Notes under the pieces: model-generated | Database searches by the model: none | The model's input: the letters and a program-made list of their open reading frames with translations, nothing else | What the model was told of the DNA's origin: nothing | Origin: Phoebastria nigripes | Taxonomy: Eukaryota; Chordata; Aves; Procellariiformes; Diomedeidae | Direction of reading: 5' to 3' | Assembly: GCA_035582835.1 (NCBI GenBank) | Contig: JAYKAV010002794.1 | Span: forward strand, 344,985 to 408,984 | Length of the DNA: 64,000 bases | In this document: positions 11,978-25,135 of the stretch, piece by piece | How the letters are laid out: each line of letters starts with the position of its first letter | How positions within the stretch are numbered: position 1 is the first letter of the stretch | Program-made: the position numbers and the translations under genes

Positions 11978-12175
11978 CTGTCTTGATTTAGAGATTTCCA
12001 GCAACGGAGAACCTACGGTCCACCAACTACCCCAGGTGGCTGGTCACAGCAGTTCGTAGCCTCCACTGGTTAAAAACAGGAGGGCATCTGACTGAGTCTG
12101 AACGTATCTGGCCTCTACTCCAGATCACTGGACGTGGTTCGGTTTTCTCAGTGGGGCTGGAGTGTTGTTCATCCC
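11978..12175 (-). mobile_element. Old CR1/L3-type LINE fragment, antisense
   Basis: The run TTGATTTAGAGATTTCCAGC, ACGGAGAACCTACGGTCCAC, CTCCACTGGTTAAAAACAGG, TGAGTCTGAACGTATCTGGC, CCAGATCACTGGACGTGGTT and CGGTTTTCTCAGTGGGGCTG follows, in order, the antisense pattern of the old CR1-type LINEs shared by birds, crocodiles and turtles. Divergence is high. Similarity is lost after about 12175. Confidence 0.55.
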
Positions 12176-14934
12176 TTAGCACTTCTTTGCATCGATCTCA
12201 TCTCGGTCAGCTCCTTTGCTTCTGCACTTCACCACTGCTTTGGGCACAGCTGTGTCTGGTCATCCCCAGCGGCTAAGAGCCGTGCTCTGTTCCCTGCTCT
12301 GATCCCCTTGATTTTCCTCAAGGCCATATGTTACACAAGATCTTCGCAGATGTTCAAACAACAGAAGAGCTACCCCAGGGCTGGGAAAGGCCAAACCAGC
12401 ATCCTGCCTCTGCCAGGCAGGTTTCTCTAAAAGAAATCATAGTGGGGATGCAGGATGGACACACAAGTCTTGTGGATGGTAATATCTGGGTGTATTTTTA
12501 TTAGAACTCAACATCATGACCTGTCAGAGTCTCCAGTGACCCCCAGCACACATATTTTCAGTGGTCCTGGTAGTGCCAGCAGCTTGGGACCTCAGTTCCA
12601 GCCGTCCTGCCTTCTTGTTGCCCCATGGGTAAAGGCAGGTAATCTGTCCCCAGAGCATCTCATCCTTCCAGTGAGAGACTGCTTTCAGCCTGGAGACAGA
12701 CATTTTCATTGCATTCAGGTCCAGCGTGCAGCTTGTTCTCCCCAGGAGCATCAGATCCCTGGGGACACGCTGGGCATCTGCAACTCCCTGTGCCGGAGGT
12801 GCACGGTGCGGGGGAAAGCCTGGGTCTGCCTTGTCCTCGAGTCCAAACCCCAGGCAAACAGGTTGTTGAATCCCGCATGACCTCAGTGACCTACCAGCTG
12901 GAGACCTTACCCCCAGTTTCCGTCTCGCACATCTCCGTGGCCATTTCATCTCTGCTCTGGTTATCTCACCAATGCTGTTTTCTGATTTAAGTAAGTCGAA
13001 CCTCCTCCCCAGTGTTCAGTGCCGTCAGAGAAGCCACTTTGCCTTTCAGCTGCCAATTTCATGGACGTCTTTGATATGCCAGCTCATGCCAGCTGGGACA
13101 CCGCAGGATCCCTGAGCAATGGAAGAGCCGCGGGGGTGATCCACATCATGCCTGAGCTGCAGCCGGATCTCGAGAGGAGCAAGAGAGGGAAAGCTAGCAT
13201 GTGAGATCTGACAGGCTCATAACAAACCCAGCTGGCTGGCACACACACCAAGCCCAAAACACCGCAGGCCACCCCCCTCCCACCCTCCTGATACCATCAC
13301 ACCCCTCCGCATTTAATTAAAAAAGGATTAAAGCAGGCTGTAAGGACGTGGGCGATAGCTGAGGTCAGGGGGTGCCTTGCAAACCTACGCCAAGCCCCGC
13401 AGCTGGTGCTGGGACAGTGGGCTGTCTGCTGGTGATGCCAGCTTCTCCAAGACTAAGGCAGGTCTAATCTGAGACCCAGGCAACTTATCCGGGTTGCTTG
13501 CCTCTCATAGTGCTGCTCCGTAAGGAGAGCTGCAGGGCAAGGATGGGATCAGGGATATAGGAGCCTGCAGGGAAATGCTTATGCTGCTGGTAAGAGAGCG
13601 AGCAATGGTTATGACATTCCTCCGAGGCCTCCACGCTGTCCCGTTGGCCCTTCCCAGGGCTTGTGTTTGGCTGTGTCTCCTTCCAGAGCTCACACCCTTA
13701 TCCTGTCCAAGCCACCTGCAACCATCCCAGCCTTGGCAGTGAGGTTCGGCTCGGGCAAGCAGCTCTGACGCAACAGTGCAGGCCGTTCCAGCCCACTCCC
13801 CATTTCCCAAAATATGAATGTTTCACCAGGGCAGAGCTCAGAGGCTTTTTCCAGCCAGCCAGATGCCAGGCAGGTAGGTCCTTCCCAGATCCAGCCTCAC
13901 AGAAAGCCCTGGAAATGTGTCTGTGGATGAGGCACAGTGCCAAGGAGTCCCCCGTCTTACCTGGCTGGAGCAGCCATGGTCATAGATGGCTGGAAGTCAC
14001 CTCCGCACAGGAGTTAACCCTGGGATTAAAGCCTCAGTATCAGTGAGTTTCACCTTCAAGGGGGACACTTATTCACAAGAAGGTGGAGGAAACCCGAGCT
14101 GACTCTGAGGCCATTCCTCCCCTGTGCAGAGGTCTCTGGGAGCAGAGTCAATGGCATACGTGGGTAGCTCCCACATAGAGAGAAGCAGAGGGCAAAGTTC
14201 AGCAGGAAGGGTAGGGGCAAATGGAGAGACTGTGAAAGCTGGAATTTGCTAGCACAGAAACGAGGACATGGGTCCGGGTCTGAAACCCACCCCTGAGTGA
14301 TGNGACATGCTGTGTGGCGGCACAAGAGACGTCTCAGGCAGGTGGATGGACCGTACCGCACCAATGTTCCCGTCGGGAGCCCTTGGTCTCTTGGCTTGTA
14401 TCACTGCACGGAGAACTGACCTACAGGACACAAGTTGGTCCCTCAGCAGCAGCTTGATGGCCCACCCAAGCCTGTAACATGGGGCCAGTCCCTGCAGGGA
14501 GGACAGGTGAGTCCATGGCATGTAAGTGCTCCCTGTTTTACCCAAATCAGTCTCATCTCCTAAAGCATTTCAGTTCAGCCCCAACCCACCTCTTTCACAG
14601 GGGCTTGGCCATAACAAGCCTGAAGAGCTCAAAGAAGTTCCCCATGGCCTTTTTAGCTCTTTCTGCTATGAATTCATTGCCTTCCCCTTCTCCTCTTACC
14701 TCCATAGCCTAAGAGAGCCCTGCTCCCCTCAGAGCAGGCTGCTCTGCACAGGATTTGACCTCTCTTTTAGGTATTTCTAAATGCTCTGAGTCCCAGCGGC
14801 CTCAGTAATTGCTGCTGTCCCCTAACCAACACATCATCCTGTCACCCAGCCTTGGAAAGTTTTCTCCCTCCTTACCTTGCACTTGCCAGAGACCAGCTGA
14901 TTCATCTACTATCTGCCTCAGGCAACCCACGCAG

Positions 14935-15050
14935 CCACTGATGATTGAGTTACTTAACAATTAAGCAGAGCCTTAAATCTTTGCAGCACTTAACATGTAT
15001 TGACTAATTAATCCAAGCACCTATCTGAGGTAGGTTACTTCAGTCTTGCG
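14935..15050. promoter_or_regulatory. AT-rich patch with homeodomain-like cores
   Basis: An AT-rich patch inside GC-richer DNA carries AACAATTAAGC and GACTAATTAATCC near 14957 and 15001, plus several ATTA/TAAT cores. It could be a small enhancer or simply local composition. No direct evidence of function is visible. Confidence 0.15.
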
Positions 15051-15742
15051 TGTAGTTTCCAAACATGCCCATGGCTGCCTCACAGGTCAAAGGCAGAGGT
15101 GGTTCTGCGGAGGTGATAGGAGGTCCACCAACCCCATTGCCCACACCTCCAAGGGACCCATGCAGAACTGTCCCTCTGCATTGTAGGACCCTCTGCAACC
15201 ACGTCCCCAGCTCAGGACTCTTGCAAAGCTTGCCCTTGAATGGGCTTTTCTCCTGCATCTTCTCTGGCCCTGCATGGTTCCTTCATTCCCCGGCTCTCCC
15301 CATCTCCCACCACCAGGAGGGCACCCTGCACATCCAACAGCTGAAGCCAGCTTGCTCGGACAAGCAACGAGCTGCCTGAGGCTCTGCCAGACCTCAAGCA
15401 CAGGTGGGGAAAACCTTCCCCTGGGGTCCCACTGGCAGCCAGCCACAAGCCCTGCCAACGCAGGAGAACAAACCTGGCCTTCAGGACGGTGACAGGAGAG
15501 CACAGCACGCTGCCCCACTGCATCCTGCTGCAAGTGCTGTCCAGAGGAAGCCAGGCTTTCCCCGCAGCCCACCGTATGAAGCCTATTCACACAGGCTGTC
15601 TCAGCCACATCAAAACCCACATCCCAGTCTCGGCTGTCAGCGGGGAACGAGGCCAGGCGTGGGAGGTAGGGAACCCGCTCCCCGTAGGGATGAGCTCCAA
15701 AGCAGCTTCGTGCAGATGAGCGGGCTGGGGAGATGCAGGGAC

Positions 15743-15806
15743 GCACCCAAGGTTACGCAGAGAGTCCGTGGCAGAAGTCAGTACCTAGGTGACTCCCAGC
15801 CCTGGG
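15743..15806 (-). mobile_element. MIR-like SINE remnant, antisense
   Basis: CACCCAAGGTTACGCAGAGA, GTCCGTGGCAGAAGTCAGTA and CCTAGGTGACTCCCAGCCCT follow the antisense MIR pattern (CCAAGGTCACACAGCTAGTA, AGTGGCAGAGCCAGGATTCG). Confidence 0.45.
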
Positions 15807-16725
15807 ATTCAGGAGAGGGAAAGGGAGGAGGATAGCTAAAGCTACAGGTAGAGACTCAGAGAGCTGAGCTGGGTTCCCAGCCACACAAGCCTTGGCGCCT
15901 GATCCTCTGCAAATCATCTAACTTTTCCCTTTTTTCTCCAATGCGGTCACTTTTCACCTAGCCAAGACTAAAAGAAAATGCCATGTCCTTGTGCCACGCA
16001 GGTTCCCAACCGTTAGCTAAAGCCAAGGCAGACATTAAAACTCCTGGCCATCCTGTGGTCCTCTTGCACTAACAAGTACAGGATCCCCCCAGCACAAGGA
16101 CAGAGACCCCAGAGGTATGTGACGCTGTTTGGCTCCCTGCCACCAAAAGGTTTCAGCCCATCTGAGTCCTCCGAGCAGCTCATGCCCTTTCCCTGCCTCC
16201 TTGTCACCCCAGGGCTTCAGCACAGTGACACTCCCCCTCTCCGACAGGCAGGTGATGAGGCTTGCGAAATGCTTGATGCGAAGGACCTGGCAGCAGAAAG
16301 GCACTCTGCCAACCTGGGGAGTTGCGAAGCAGCCAGCCGGAAGAGAGCTTAATCTGAACAACCTTGCTCAAAAAAGCCAGGACCAGCGGAGTGGGGATCT
16401 GCTTAAACCATGTGGTATCTATAAAAGCAAGGTACTGGCTTGAGTCAAAAAGCATCAGTATGCACATTATAAAGGCATCTCTGCTGCTCGTAATGGTACC
16501 CTTCATGTGCCCTCCATCTCATGCTGCTGAGGACGGGGTTCCTGCCTACCCTGTGGATATACCATTTGCTTACTTTTTAACATGCGTCTAACAACATGAA
16601 AGGGAGAAGAGAAACTTCCTCTCCCTGTGAAATTCACCCCAGAAAATCCTGAGTTGTAAAGCAGAGGAACTTGTAGACCAACACTTTACCTCTGGGTCAT
16701 AAACCATCACATATATTAGGAGTGA

Positions 16726-16742
16726 TTTTTTTTTTTTTTTTT
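16726..16742. repeat. T17 homopolymer
   Basis: A run of 17 T residues. No target-site duplication or SINE body is visible next to it. Confidence 0.95.
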
Positions 16743-16859
16743 CCCTTGCCTGAATATGTGCTGATCTCATTCATCTTGGGAAAAGCACAGGGTGTTCTCA
16801 TCCAGGCTATACCTGGCAAGCTGCATACACTGTGACAGAGGGAGCGAACTTCTGAGCAA

Positions 16860-17700
16860 GCTCTGCAGTGGCTGCTGCCGGGCTTCTTGTGGTTTATTTN
16901 TTGAGCGAGAGGCCGGCTTCTTCACCTGGCATTCTTGAGAGCGATGAAGGGTAAGTCAGCAAATCAGCTTCATGCACTGCAAACATCCTCTGCTTTCAGC
17001 CATGGCAGAATTAGCTCAGGTCGAGATTTGCTGGTAGCTGGGCGAGAAACGTCTGCAGGGCTTTTTCCCCCCCACCTCTCCTGGAGGGAGAAAGCAAGCA
17101 AATGTTTTTAATGTGCTGCATGGAGGCAGGTTGCAGGAGCTGTGGTACCCGGCATGGCTCAGCAAGCACTGCCAGGGAAATCAACAGGGAACGTTCCTGA
17201 TGCTATTTTAAACAACGGCAGAAAACGCTAGCTAGCAACACTGAATTTGACAGGGCTGCATAAAGCCAAGAGCAGTGACAGAGGCATAAGCTGCCTGCCC
17301 GTATAGCAGGGATCCCACACGCCGCAGAGCGAGCTGTTCGCACCAATGTGTGGGCTGCTCAGTCGGTCGGTCGGTTTGTTGATGTATTTGCTAACTACGA
17401 CGTTGCTTTGACATGTCAACCGGCAAGCCGGTGTCTGGATGCCTCGGTGTCATGCAGGCACCTCCGTTTCAGCCCTGGGGAGAGCAGCTTAGATCCGCTG
17501 GCCGGGGTTAAAAATGAATCGCAGCTAAGCTGTTCAAAAGGATCCGCGCTGCNGCCAACGTGAGTGCTCCGCGCCCGCCAGTGCAGGTGGAAGTTGCATG
17601 CCTGTCTCCCAGGGGGGATGCAGCTCTTGCCGGGTGACTGCCGAAAAACACCCCTGCTCTACCGGCTCACTCTGGAGCCTCTTGCCTTGCTTGCCTGGGA
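16860..17700. promoter_or_regulatory. CpG-enriched stretch, possible minor promoter
   Basis: Counted by eye, CpG dinucleotides are several times denser here than on either side. They are most concentrated at 17310-17380 (CACGCCGCAGAGCGAGC and CGGTCGGTCGGT) and 17490-17580 (GATCCGCGCTGC, CTCCGCGCCCGCC). A good 5' splice signal, AGG followed by GTAAGTCAG, lies at 16948-16959. Another GTGAGT lies at 17560-17565. The combination fits a weak CpG island with an alternative first exon. No reading frame supports a coding exon. Confidence 0.35.
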
Positions 17701-18119
17701 GAGGATGGAGAGAGGGCATGTTGCGGGATTGCTGCAGCCAGTGGGTGCTGCTAAAGGCGGTGTGTGAGATAAAAGGTGGTATCTGAGAATAAAGATACCG
17801 CAGCAACCCCTTAAGGATAATGAATATTGCAGGTCTGGCTACTGCAGGAAAAGTCCCCTTTGTAAATCATGCTGTTTGGAGCGAGAAGAGCAATTATGTG
17901 GATTCTGTTGCAGCTCATTTTGGTTGGGTTAATTTGGGAAGAGGATGTTTGCTGGCAGCTAAAGGAGGCTGGTTAAGATGCAGAATTACCAGACCAGGCT
18001 AGTGTTTGGAAATGGTATAATAACCTCAAGGCAGGGGAACACGGTTCAGTATGATTTATCTTCTGAGATAGTCAGGAGGGGAGACACCTTAGCTTAGAGG
18101 GCTCCTTTTGTGTTAATAT

Positions 18120-18135
18120 AAAAAAAAAAAAAAAA
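18120..18135. repeat. A16 homopolymer
   Basis: A run of 16 A residues directly after TTAATAT. No SINE or processed pseudogene body can be seen to its left. Confidence 0.9.
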
Positions 18136-18329
18136 GATTTTCAAAGGCAGAGCCTGTTTTGCAAAGCCCAGACACCACGATGATGGGCATTGCTGAAACC
18201 AGCTGTCTTGCCTGCCGTCTGAATGCCAGGCCTTTCCAGAAACCCTGTTTGTGCAAGCAGAACGGCTCTCAGAGAAAACACTCGGTCGCAGGGGAGGTTT
18301 TTCACTCCCTGGTTTTGCACGTGGGGGGG

Positions 18330-18343
18330 TGTGTGTGTGTGTT
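18330..18343. repeat. (TG)n microsatellite
   Basis: A short GT/TG repeat directly follows a run of seven G residues. Confidence 0.85.
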
Positions 18344-21300
18344 TGAGGGGAAGAGGCGTGAACTGCTCATTATACCCCGAGTCTGACTTTGCAGCCATGG
18401 TATTACTGTAGCTGTGACCATGGGTATTACACAGGGCTGTGCTTTTAACAGGAGAGCCCCGGTTGGGTTTAACGTGATGATCGTTCCCGGTGCTTTCAGT
18501 GCTCACAGTCTGGGGCATCTCATAGCTAAAACTGGTGCCTGTTTCTCAAAAGCTGGTGTCAAATGCCCAGTGCTACCAGGGGACCTGGATGCAGCAAGGA
18601 CATGAGGTCTGAGCTGATAGGCAGCTCCAGCTGGGGTGACATAGCCAAAATGCCGAGGAGGGCGAGTTGGCAGTGTTGATTTGGACAGACTGGAGATCGG
18701 AAAGGAGGGCAAATAGCAGCGAATCCTCCCGGAGAGGAGGCAACTGGGGATCAAAAGGGAGAGATGGTGTTTGTGAGTGCTGGGACGTTCCTGGGGTGTG
18801 GAGGGGGCAAGGGCTATGTAAGTACACACACGTGGGCATGTGATGGCAGGGACTGCTCCCCACGCTAATTCATCGGTGTCTGTGCTCGCCAGCGAGNGCA
18901 CAAAGCCACAAATGAGAGATTTTGTGCGCTTGCAAGAAAAGCGACCTTTGCTCCTTCCCCACTTCTCTATTAAAGTTCACATTGCAAACTCTGCTTTAGC
19001 TCTCCCTCCAGAGGGAAAAGAACAGTCGCTGTGAACGCTGATTTTTTAAAAGCAGTAGCACAAAGAACCTAAAGCACAACCTTCCTCCTGCACAACTTTA
19101 CTCTGTTCTAAATTCCCAGTGGCTGCTTCAGGACTGATGATAACCAAACTATTCAGCAGCGTAAGGGCACTTCCTCTGCAGAAGTAGCAGTCTGCCATGG
19201 ATTGCTACTTCATTTTCTTTCACTACGGTTTTTGCACTAAATTTATGGTCTGTATTATTTTGTTTAATGCTGTTGAGGACAAAGGGCCCTCTGTACTGAG
19301 CAACCATATTAAAACATGCCTATTAAACCTCACCCTGTGAAACCACAGGGCTGACTGCTGCAGGCTTTGATGGCAGTCGTGCTGATGTTTCTAGTCTTGA
19401 AGATTACAAGAACCGAGCGTAGAACAACATCGCTATTGTCGGAAAGCCTGGAGGTCTGGTGGCAGGAGAACAAGAACGGTGCATGAGGAAAGGCTTGCAG
19501 ATCTCTGGCTTGCAGGAGACCATCCAGTTGCCTTCACCTAAGGTGGAAAAGGAGACAGTGAGGGCTGTCCCTCCAGGGCTTGTTGATAGTTTGTCAAGCA
19601 GGGGTTGAAAGGAAGCTCCAGCGAACAATTGGGCATTCCTGTCATTTCTTTCCTCCAGCACCTAATGCTGATTCATAATCTGGATCTCCAGGAATCCCTT
19701 CATCCACCTCTGAAGCATGGTCACTGCTTTGCCTTGCAGGGATTGGAAACCTAGTTATAATCTGCTATAGAAGTGGGTGTAGCATTTTAGCCCTCCCACC
19801 TTCCCACCGTGGAGGGACTAAGCACCACTAGCAAACTGATCTTGGCTGAGCTTCTCTCCTGGACTGACATCCACAGTGTGCCTCTCTCTACCATGAAGTC
19901 GTGTGTCAGCGCAAGCTGCTCTGAGAAGATGGATCCAGACCCAAAATTAGCTGAGGGCAAAGATCTCCAACATCCCAGAGCAAGGGGGATTAGATCACAT
20001 GCAAAGCAAACACCTTGCCAGCAGCTGCACACATACGCTGAAGCAACCACATATCCCACAGCTCCCATACAAAACCACTGACCTGAACGGCAGCCAGGTC
20101 ATTTTTTATGAGAATGCACCGTTCTTGAGCAATTTTTCCAGCACATCCCACGCAAACAGGTGTTCCTTGAACACTGCACAGCAGCATTTACCATCTCATG
20201 CCAGCTTTTTTTTTTCCTAATTGTAAGCGGCGGGAGGGCTCTGACGTATCACTTAAGTGTCTCTATGCTGGGGAGCCCAGAGTGTGAGCGGTGTATCCTC
20301 ACGGACACAAAATCCAGCACTAAAGCATTTCATGTGACCAGTTCTGCCGAAGTCAGGGAAGATCCCACCTTTCTGCAGAAATCTGAGGCCTTGGACTTGG
20401 CACATATATACCGGTCTAATAACATGTCCTTCCTCTTCTCATCACCACAACAGCCTTCCCAGGAAGAGCACGTTGACTCTTCCCAGTTTGCATGCGGTGG
20501 GTTGCACTACAGAAGCAGCGTTGATCCTTCAACACTGGCACTACTATTGGTGTCCATGATATTTTGCTCAATTAGCTGAATTCTTGGTGGTAAAAATGGG
20601 ACNTGGAGGGAAAATGGATAGTGTCTATAAAGCCATAAGCGTAGCTAACATCCCACATATTTCTGGCCCAAGGTAGCCTGTGCCCACTCTGACCTGGAGT
20701 TTGAGCTACTGTGAGAACAGGGAGTTTTTAAGGCCTTATTTGGCCCAATTTATCAACTTCCACCGCACAAAGTACCTCAGGGCTGTATCACGAGATACAT
20801 TAATTGCACTTCTTGGTTAGTCATGAGTGATGGACACGTGCTATTTGTTCCTAATGAAAAGAATGAAATGGCTGGAGCCTCTCCCTTCCCACATGGGAGA
20901 GCTGGAGGGATGTTTCTAGGGGAGCAGCTCTGCTCCTTGGCAGACACCCCTCTTTGATCCAAGCTTGCAATCTCATCAGGTGCCTCATTTCTGCACACAG
21001 GAGGGACGGGGAAGAAAAGGCAGCATTGTCTCTCCTGCTACTCTGCCCCTTCGAACCCTGTACATTGGCCTGATTTGAAAAGCAGCAGAAAAATTGTATT
21101 TATTCCAAACAAACTAACAAAAATTTCCCATGTTGTCTCATTCAGTAGAAAACTGGTATTCTAGTTCTTCCTTGTTGAAATTTGATCACCCTGAAAAGTC
21201 CATTAATTTTAACCTGCCAAAAAAGGACTGGGGGATATAAAACTTCAGCCACAAACAAACAAACAAAAATTTAGTAGATATTGAGTATTTTCCTTTATTT

Positions 21301-24300
21301 GCAATGCGACACACTACATAATGCTCAAAAGTGGCAAATGCCTAGGGAAAACTGTTTCATCACACAGTTTTACAAGGGAAAGAAGAAGCAAATCCTATAG
21401 TCATGCAAAGGTGGATTGAGCCCTGTCCCTGTGCAATGCTGGAGGCAGACTGAGTAACCTCTTAGGTCTCTTGTACTTGTCCTGTCAGACCTATTTCAGG
21501 GTATTTGACATAATTCTTAGCTAATTGTCAGGCACAGGAGCAGCTTCTGGCTGCGATCATGACTGTGTCATTAGGTGGGACTCCTGTGTTTGACTGCTGT
21601 ATTCATGAACATCGAGCAAATACCTGTTAGGAGAGAGAGAGGATGAGCCGGGTTCTTCTCAGTTTGTCGTCCACAGGCCGCTCATCACTGCCAGAGGATT
21701 CACTGTGCTTTGGCAGGGAGGAGAGGGAGTTTCAGATAACAATTCTCACACGCACAAGCCAACAGAGAAAACAATGATAAACACACAAAGAAAAACACGG
21801 CTTAACTTTGCTTTAGCGATCTATGAAAACCACAGCAGTGGTGCTGCACAAGAGGGGATTTGCACACTTAAGTCCAAAGATTAAGTGGCCACAGGAGTGA
21901 AAAAACATTGACAACTGCTAATATATTATGCAGTTCTTGTCTGAATGTCCTGAGCATCTGAATTTCCCCCTTAGTAGCTGCATTAGGCTGCAGAGCAGCC
22001 TGCTATCAGGAAGCTTTGGCAGTAACGGCAGAGAGGCTGGATGCTCTTGGCATCCATTTTGACAAGTCTATTGTGCAGACGGGTTCGCAGAGCTGTGCTG
22101 GGTGCTGAGAACAGTGGCCTCTTCTGCGACCGGGCAAGAGCTGTGGCTCTCCACACGTTGTACAGTATCCGCTTCGGCCTCNGGCACAAAGCCCTGTGAG
22201 CAACGGAGCCGGGACCACGTTGCCTCTTTGTATGAAGTCTGGGCAGACACATCCAGGTCACTCACTCCAGACAGCATTCATGACCTGCTTTTTTGCCATC
22301 TTCCAGTTGCCCAGAGGGGAGCTCGGTGCCTTGGCAGCAGCCCTGCCTCTGTCCCCAGGCTCCCTGGGCTGCGCTGCCTGCTGGAGCACGGCCGGAGCGT
22401 GTGGCAGCTCAGGCACTTGGGAAGAGGCCACCACATCCTGCTTGGATGTGATGTGCCTCACGCCGCGGTGCCTTTTGGGTTCATTTAGGCACACAACTTA
22501 TTCTTCAGTGGCTGAAGGGAGATCCAAGAACAGGATTTAGCTGTAGCTCACCCTCCCCTTCCTTCTCCTTGATCCTCTAGGAGGAATAAATGCAAAAGAG
22601 AATGAAGGTCATCCACGGCCAAGGCAAGTCCACGCTAATCTCCCTCTGGAGCCTTGGTGGAGTCCAGCATTCAAGCTCTGGGAAGTATTGGAAAATGGAT
22701 AATTGAGCAGGAAAGGCCAGATTTTGGTAGCTGTGAAAAGAAGAGGCACACTTTACCCATGCCATAGAGAGAAACGTGAGGGTTTCCCTCTGCTCCCAGG
22801 CTTTGGACACTCAGGTACATGGGTTGGCAGACTGGAAGACGAAAGACTGTGCCACACTTCTTGTCAGGCTAACAGGGAGGGACCACACTGGAGAAAACAC
22901 AATGGCTCGAGGATGACTTTCACACTCACGGGGCAGCTCACTTCTGTGCATACCCCTCCTGTGCTTGCTCCCGTGGCATTTTGGTAGATGCCCTTGTAGG
23001 CATTTGAGAGGGAAAGAAAATTTATCCGATAGTCCATTCTTCTAGCAGATCTTCTCTTTTGTTTCTGAGGCCAGCTGTCCATCTCAAAAAAGACTTTTCT
23101 CTGCCATCACGGAGACAGAACTGAAAGTGCAGGATCAGCTAACAAAGATGAATTTGCTGCAAGCAAACCCGACACCCTCTGCAACATCCAAGAGACCGGA
23201 AACTTTGTTTGCTTTGTTTCTACACAACTGATCAATTGAAACCAATCAATGAAACACTGTGGGTTAGCATGTTCCTGCCTCCACCCCGCAGGCTTGTGGT
23301 GCTGCCTGATCTGAACAGCAGATCAGAGTTAGCACACACGCTAACACACACACAACCACACTCTCCTCCAGTGAGATCCCAAGTCCTCCTGCAGGCTTTT
23401 TTTGGCTCTCAGTAAGGAAAGGCCAGTTCAAAGCAATCATCCCGGGTGACGGGACGTCTCATGGATGTCTAATTATTATCTAAAGCTCAGCCTGGATAAA
23501 GCAGAGGTTTTGACATCCCTTTCCTCCCAAGCCTTCTCCCTAAATCTTCTAAAAACACAGTGGGCAAAACAATGTGTTATCTGCCATGCAGACACAGNTC
23601 CTGAATGCCACCTCACACCTCTCTTTCAAGGTCCATGAATTTAGGCTGCAGTTAAACCCTGTGGATTTTTTCAAGCCCAGCTTCTCCAGCCCTGCAGCTA
23701 AATCTCTTGCATACCTCTTCTTTCCTCTGTTACTCAAGTACCTTCCATGGGCCCTGTTCATGCTTCACTCTTACCCATTCAGGATACCACCATCGAGATT
23801 TTTCTCCTAACCTCTCCCTTTTGTCTTGCTTCCCAGTCTGTATCCCTCCACTGGCTGTTCCCTTCCCATAACATCAAACTCAGGTCTTCACTCTCAAAGC
23901 CCTGTGACTTCTCTGACCATGGTGATTCCCACCAACAAGCCCACGATGGCAGCCTCTGCCGCCAACCGCCTTGTACCTTCTACCACGTGTCTTTGGAAGG
24001 GCTCCTCAGAAACATCCACAAATCAACCCCATGACAGCCTCCCCAGTCCCTGATAGAAACCCATCTTTGCCCCCAGTACAATGCTCAGGTTGCCACACAA
24101 CATACTGACAAACATCGCTTTCCTTCCCTATGTGCCCCTGTTTGGCTGAGCCCACCCATTTTCCTATGTCTCAATCTTGGAATAGCAAACGTAAGGATTT
24201 GTTGCGTAGCACAGCTTAGCCCAGCTGCAGCTTCTCGTCCTACGGCAACAGAAACCAGGAATAATAATAGCAAGGTGGTGACTCATTAAAACCAATAACC

Positions 24301-24345
24301 TCAATAATTAGGCTTACTTAACTTTTCCAATTGTATACACAACTG

Positions 24346-24363
24346 AAAAAAAAAAAAAAAAAA
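24346..24363. repeat. A18 homopolymer
   Basis: A run of 18 A residues. CTTTTCCA-type words occur on both sides (near 24322, 24373 and 24391), which may be a local duplication. Confidence 0.9.
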
Positions 24364-24834
24364 GATCTTAAGCTTTTCCAATATTTTTTACTTTTCCAGT
24401 TTCTCACACAGAAATGGTCAGTATTGGGCACTTGTCTCAGTCAACTTTCCTCTCTACACAACAGTAAATTCATAGAGTGAGGTGAAACATTTGCTTTGCC
24501 CATATTCTGTTAGTGCTAAAGACTCTCCAGCACCTCTTTGCTTCTGAGCAAGGAGGAGCCCAGCTGCAGCCCTGCCTTGGTGCTGACACTGTTCCAGCTG
24601 CCGTTGCTATAGGAAGAAAACCAAAGGCAGAACTGTCCAAGTTTCAAGTTCCTGAAAAATCTGTTTAAATCAGCAGGGATAGAGCCTGGATGCAAATTTC
24701 TCTCCAGATCTGATGCTCGGTGGGTGCATCTCTGCCATCCACCACTGCATTCAGCTGCTGCTGGTTGAAGTTGTACCCTGGGTACAGCCTCTTCTCTGCT
24801 ACCCCTGCTACCTGCCCCTCTCTAAATAACCCTT
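24364..24834. other. Non-coding stretch, nothing recognised
   Basis: I see no repeat, RNA or coding signal in this segment. Confidence 0.5.
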
Positions 24835-25135
24835 ACCGGAGACAGAGAAGGAGGCATGGACCAAGACAAGACCTGCCTGTGGGATTAGGAGAGGGTGTTT
24901 GTGGGACAAGGAGCCATGAGAAGGAGGAAAGCACTTGGGAGAAGGCACCTGAGGGATAGATGGGCAGGCAGCCTGGGGGCAAGTGGGGCAAAGAGACTGG
25001 GACAAGGTGGCTGGTGAGATAAGGAGGAGTCCTGATGGAAGAGGGTGGAACAAAGGAGACAAGGAGCCAGGGAGGAGGATATGAGAGAACTGGGCTGAAA
25101 AGGGGACAAAGGGACCAGACTGGGAAGAGAGGTGG
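24835..25135 (+). repeat. GA-rich tract with degenerate tandem repeats
   Basis: About 300 bases are strongly purine-biased on the + strand. Words such as GGGACAAGG, GAGACTGGGACAAGG, GGAGACAAGGAG and GGGGACAAAGGGACC recur at irregular spacing of about 25-35 bases. This looks like a decayed minisatellite. Opposite-strand chance frames rich in Pro, Ser and Leu come from it. Confidence 0.6.

Larger units (their letters stand above)
12176..16859. other. Non-coding stretch, locally GC-rich
   Basis: No gene is supported. The 219-codon frame on minus at 15087-15746 and the 141-codon pair at 12455-12949 overlap frames on the opposite strand and look like nothing I know. The stretch contains an AT-rich patch (14935-15050), a MIR-like remnant (15743-15806) and a T17 run (16726-16742). 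Confidence 0.5.
17701..24345. other. Non-coding stretch with simple repeats
   Basis: No gene is supported. Simple repeats are A16 (18120-18135), a GT run (18330-18343), T-rich 20207-20217, an AAAC run (21250-21267) and CA-rich 23333-23355. Frames of up to 139 codons (20160-20579 on +) lack family likeness. Confidence 0.5.

Noticed and set aside
15305..15327. CTCF-like CCACCAGGAGGGCACC
   Set aside because: Aligned to the CTCF core it needs one extra base or two mismatches at key positions.
15087..15746. 219-codon open frame on the minus strand
   Set aside because: It is rich in Gly, Cys, Arg and Ser with no known family. Two other frames overlap it on + and it runs into a MIR-containing region. 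Probably chance.
16726..18135. Homopolymers (T17, A16) as possible retrogene tails
   Set aside because: No processed gene body, SINE or target-site duplication is visible beside them.
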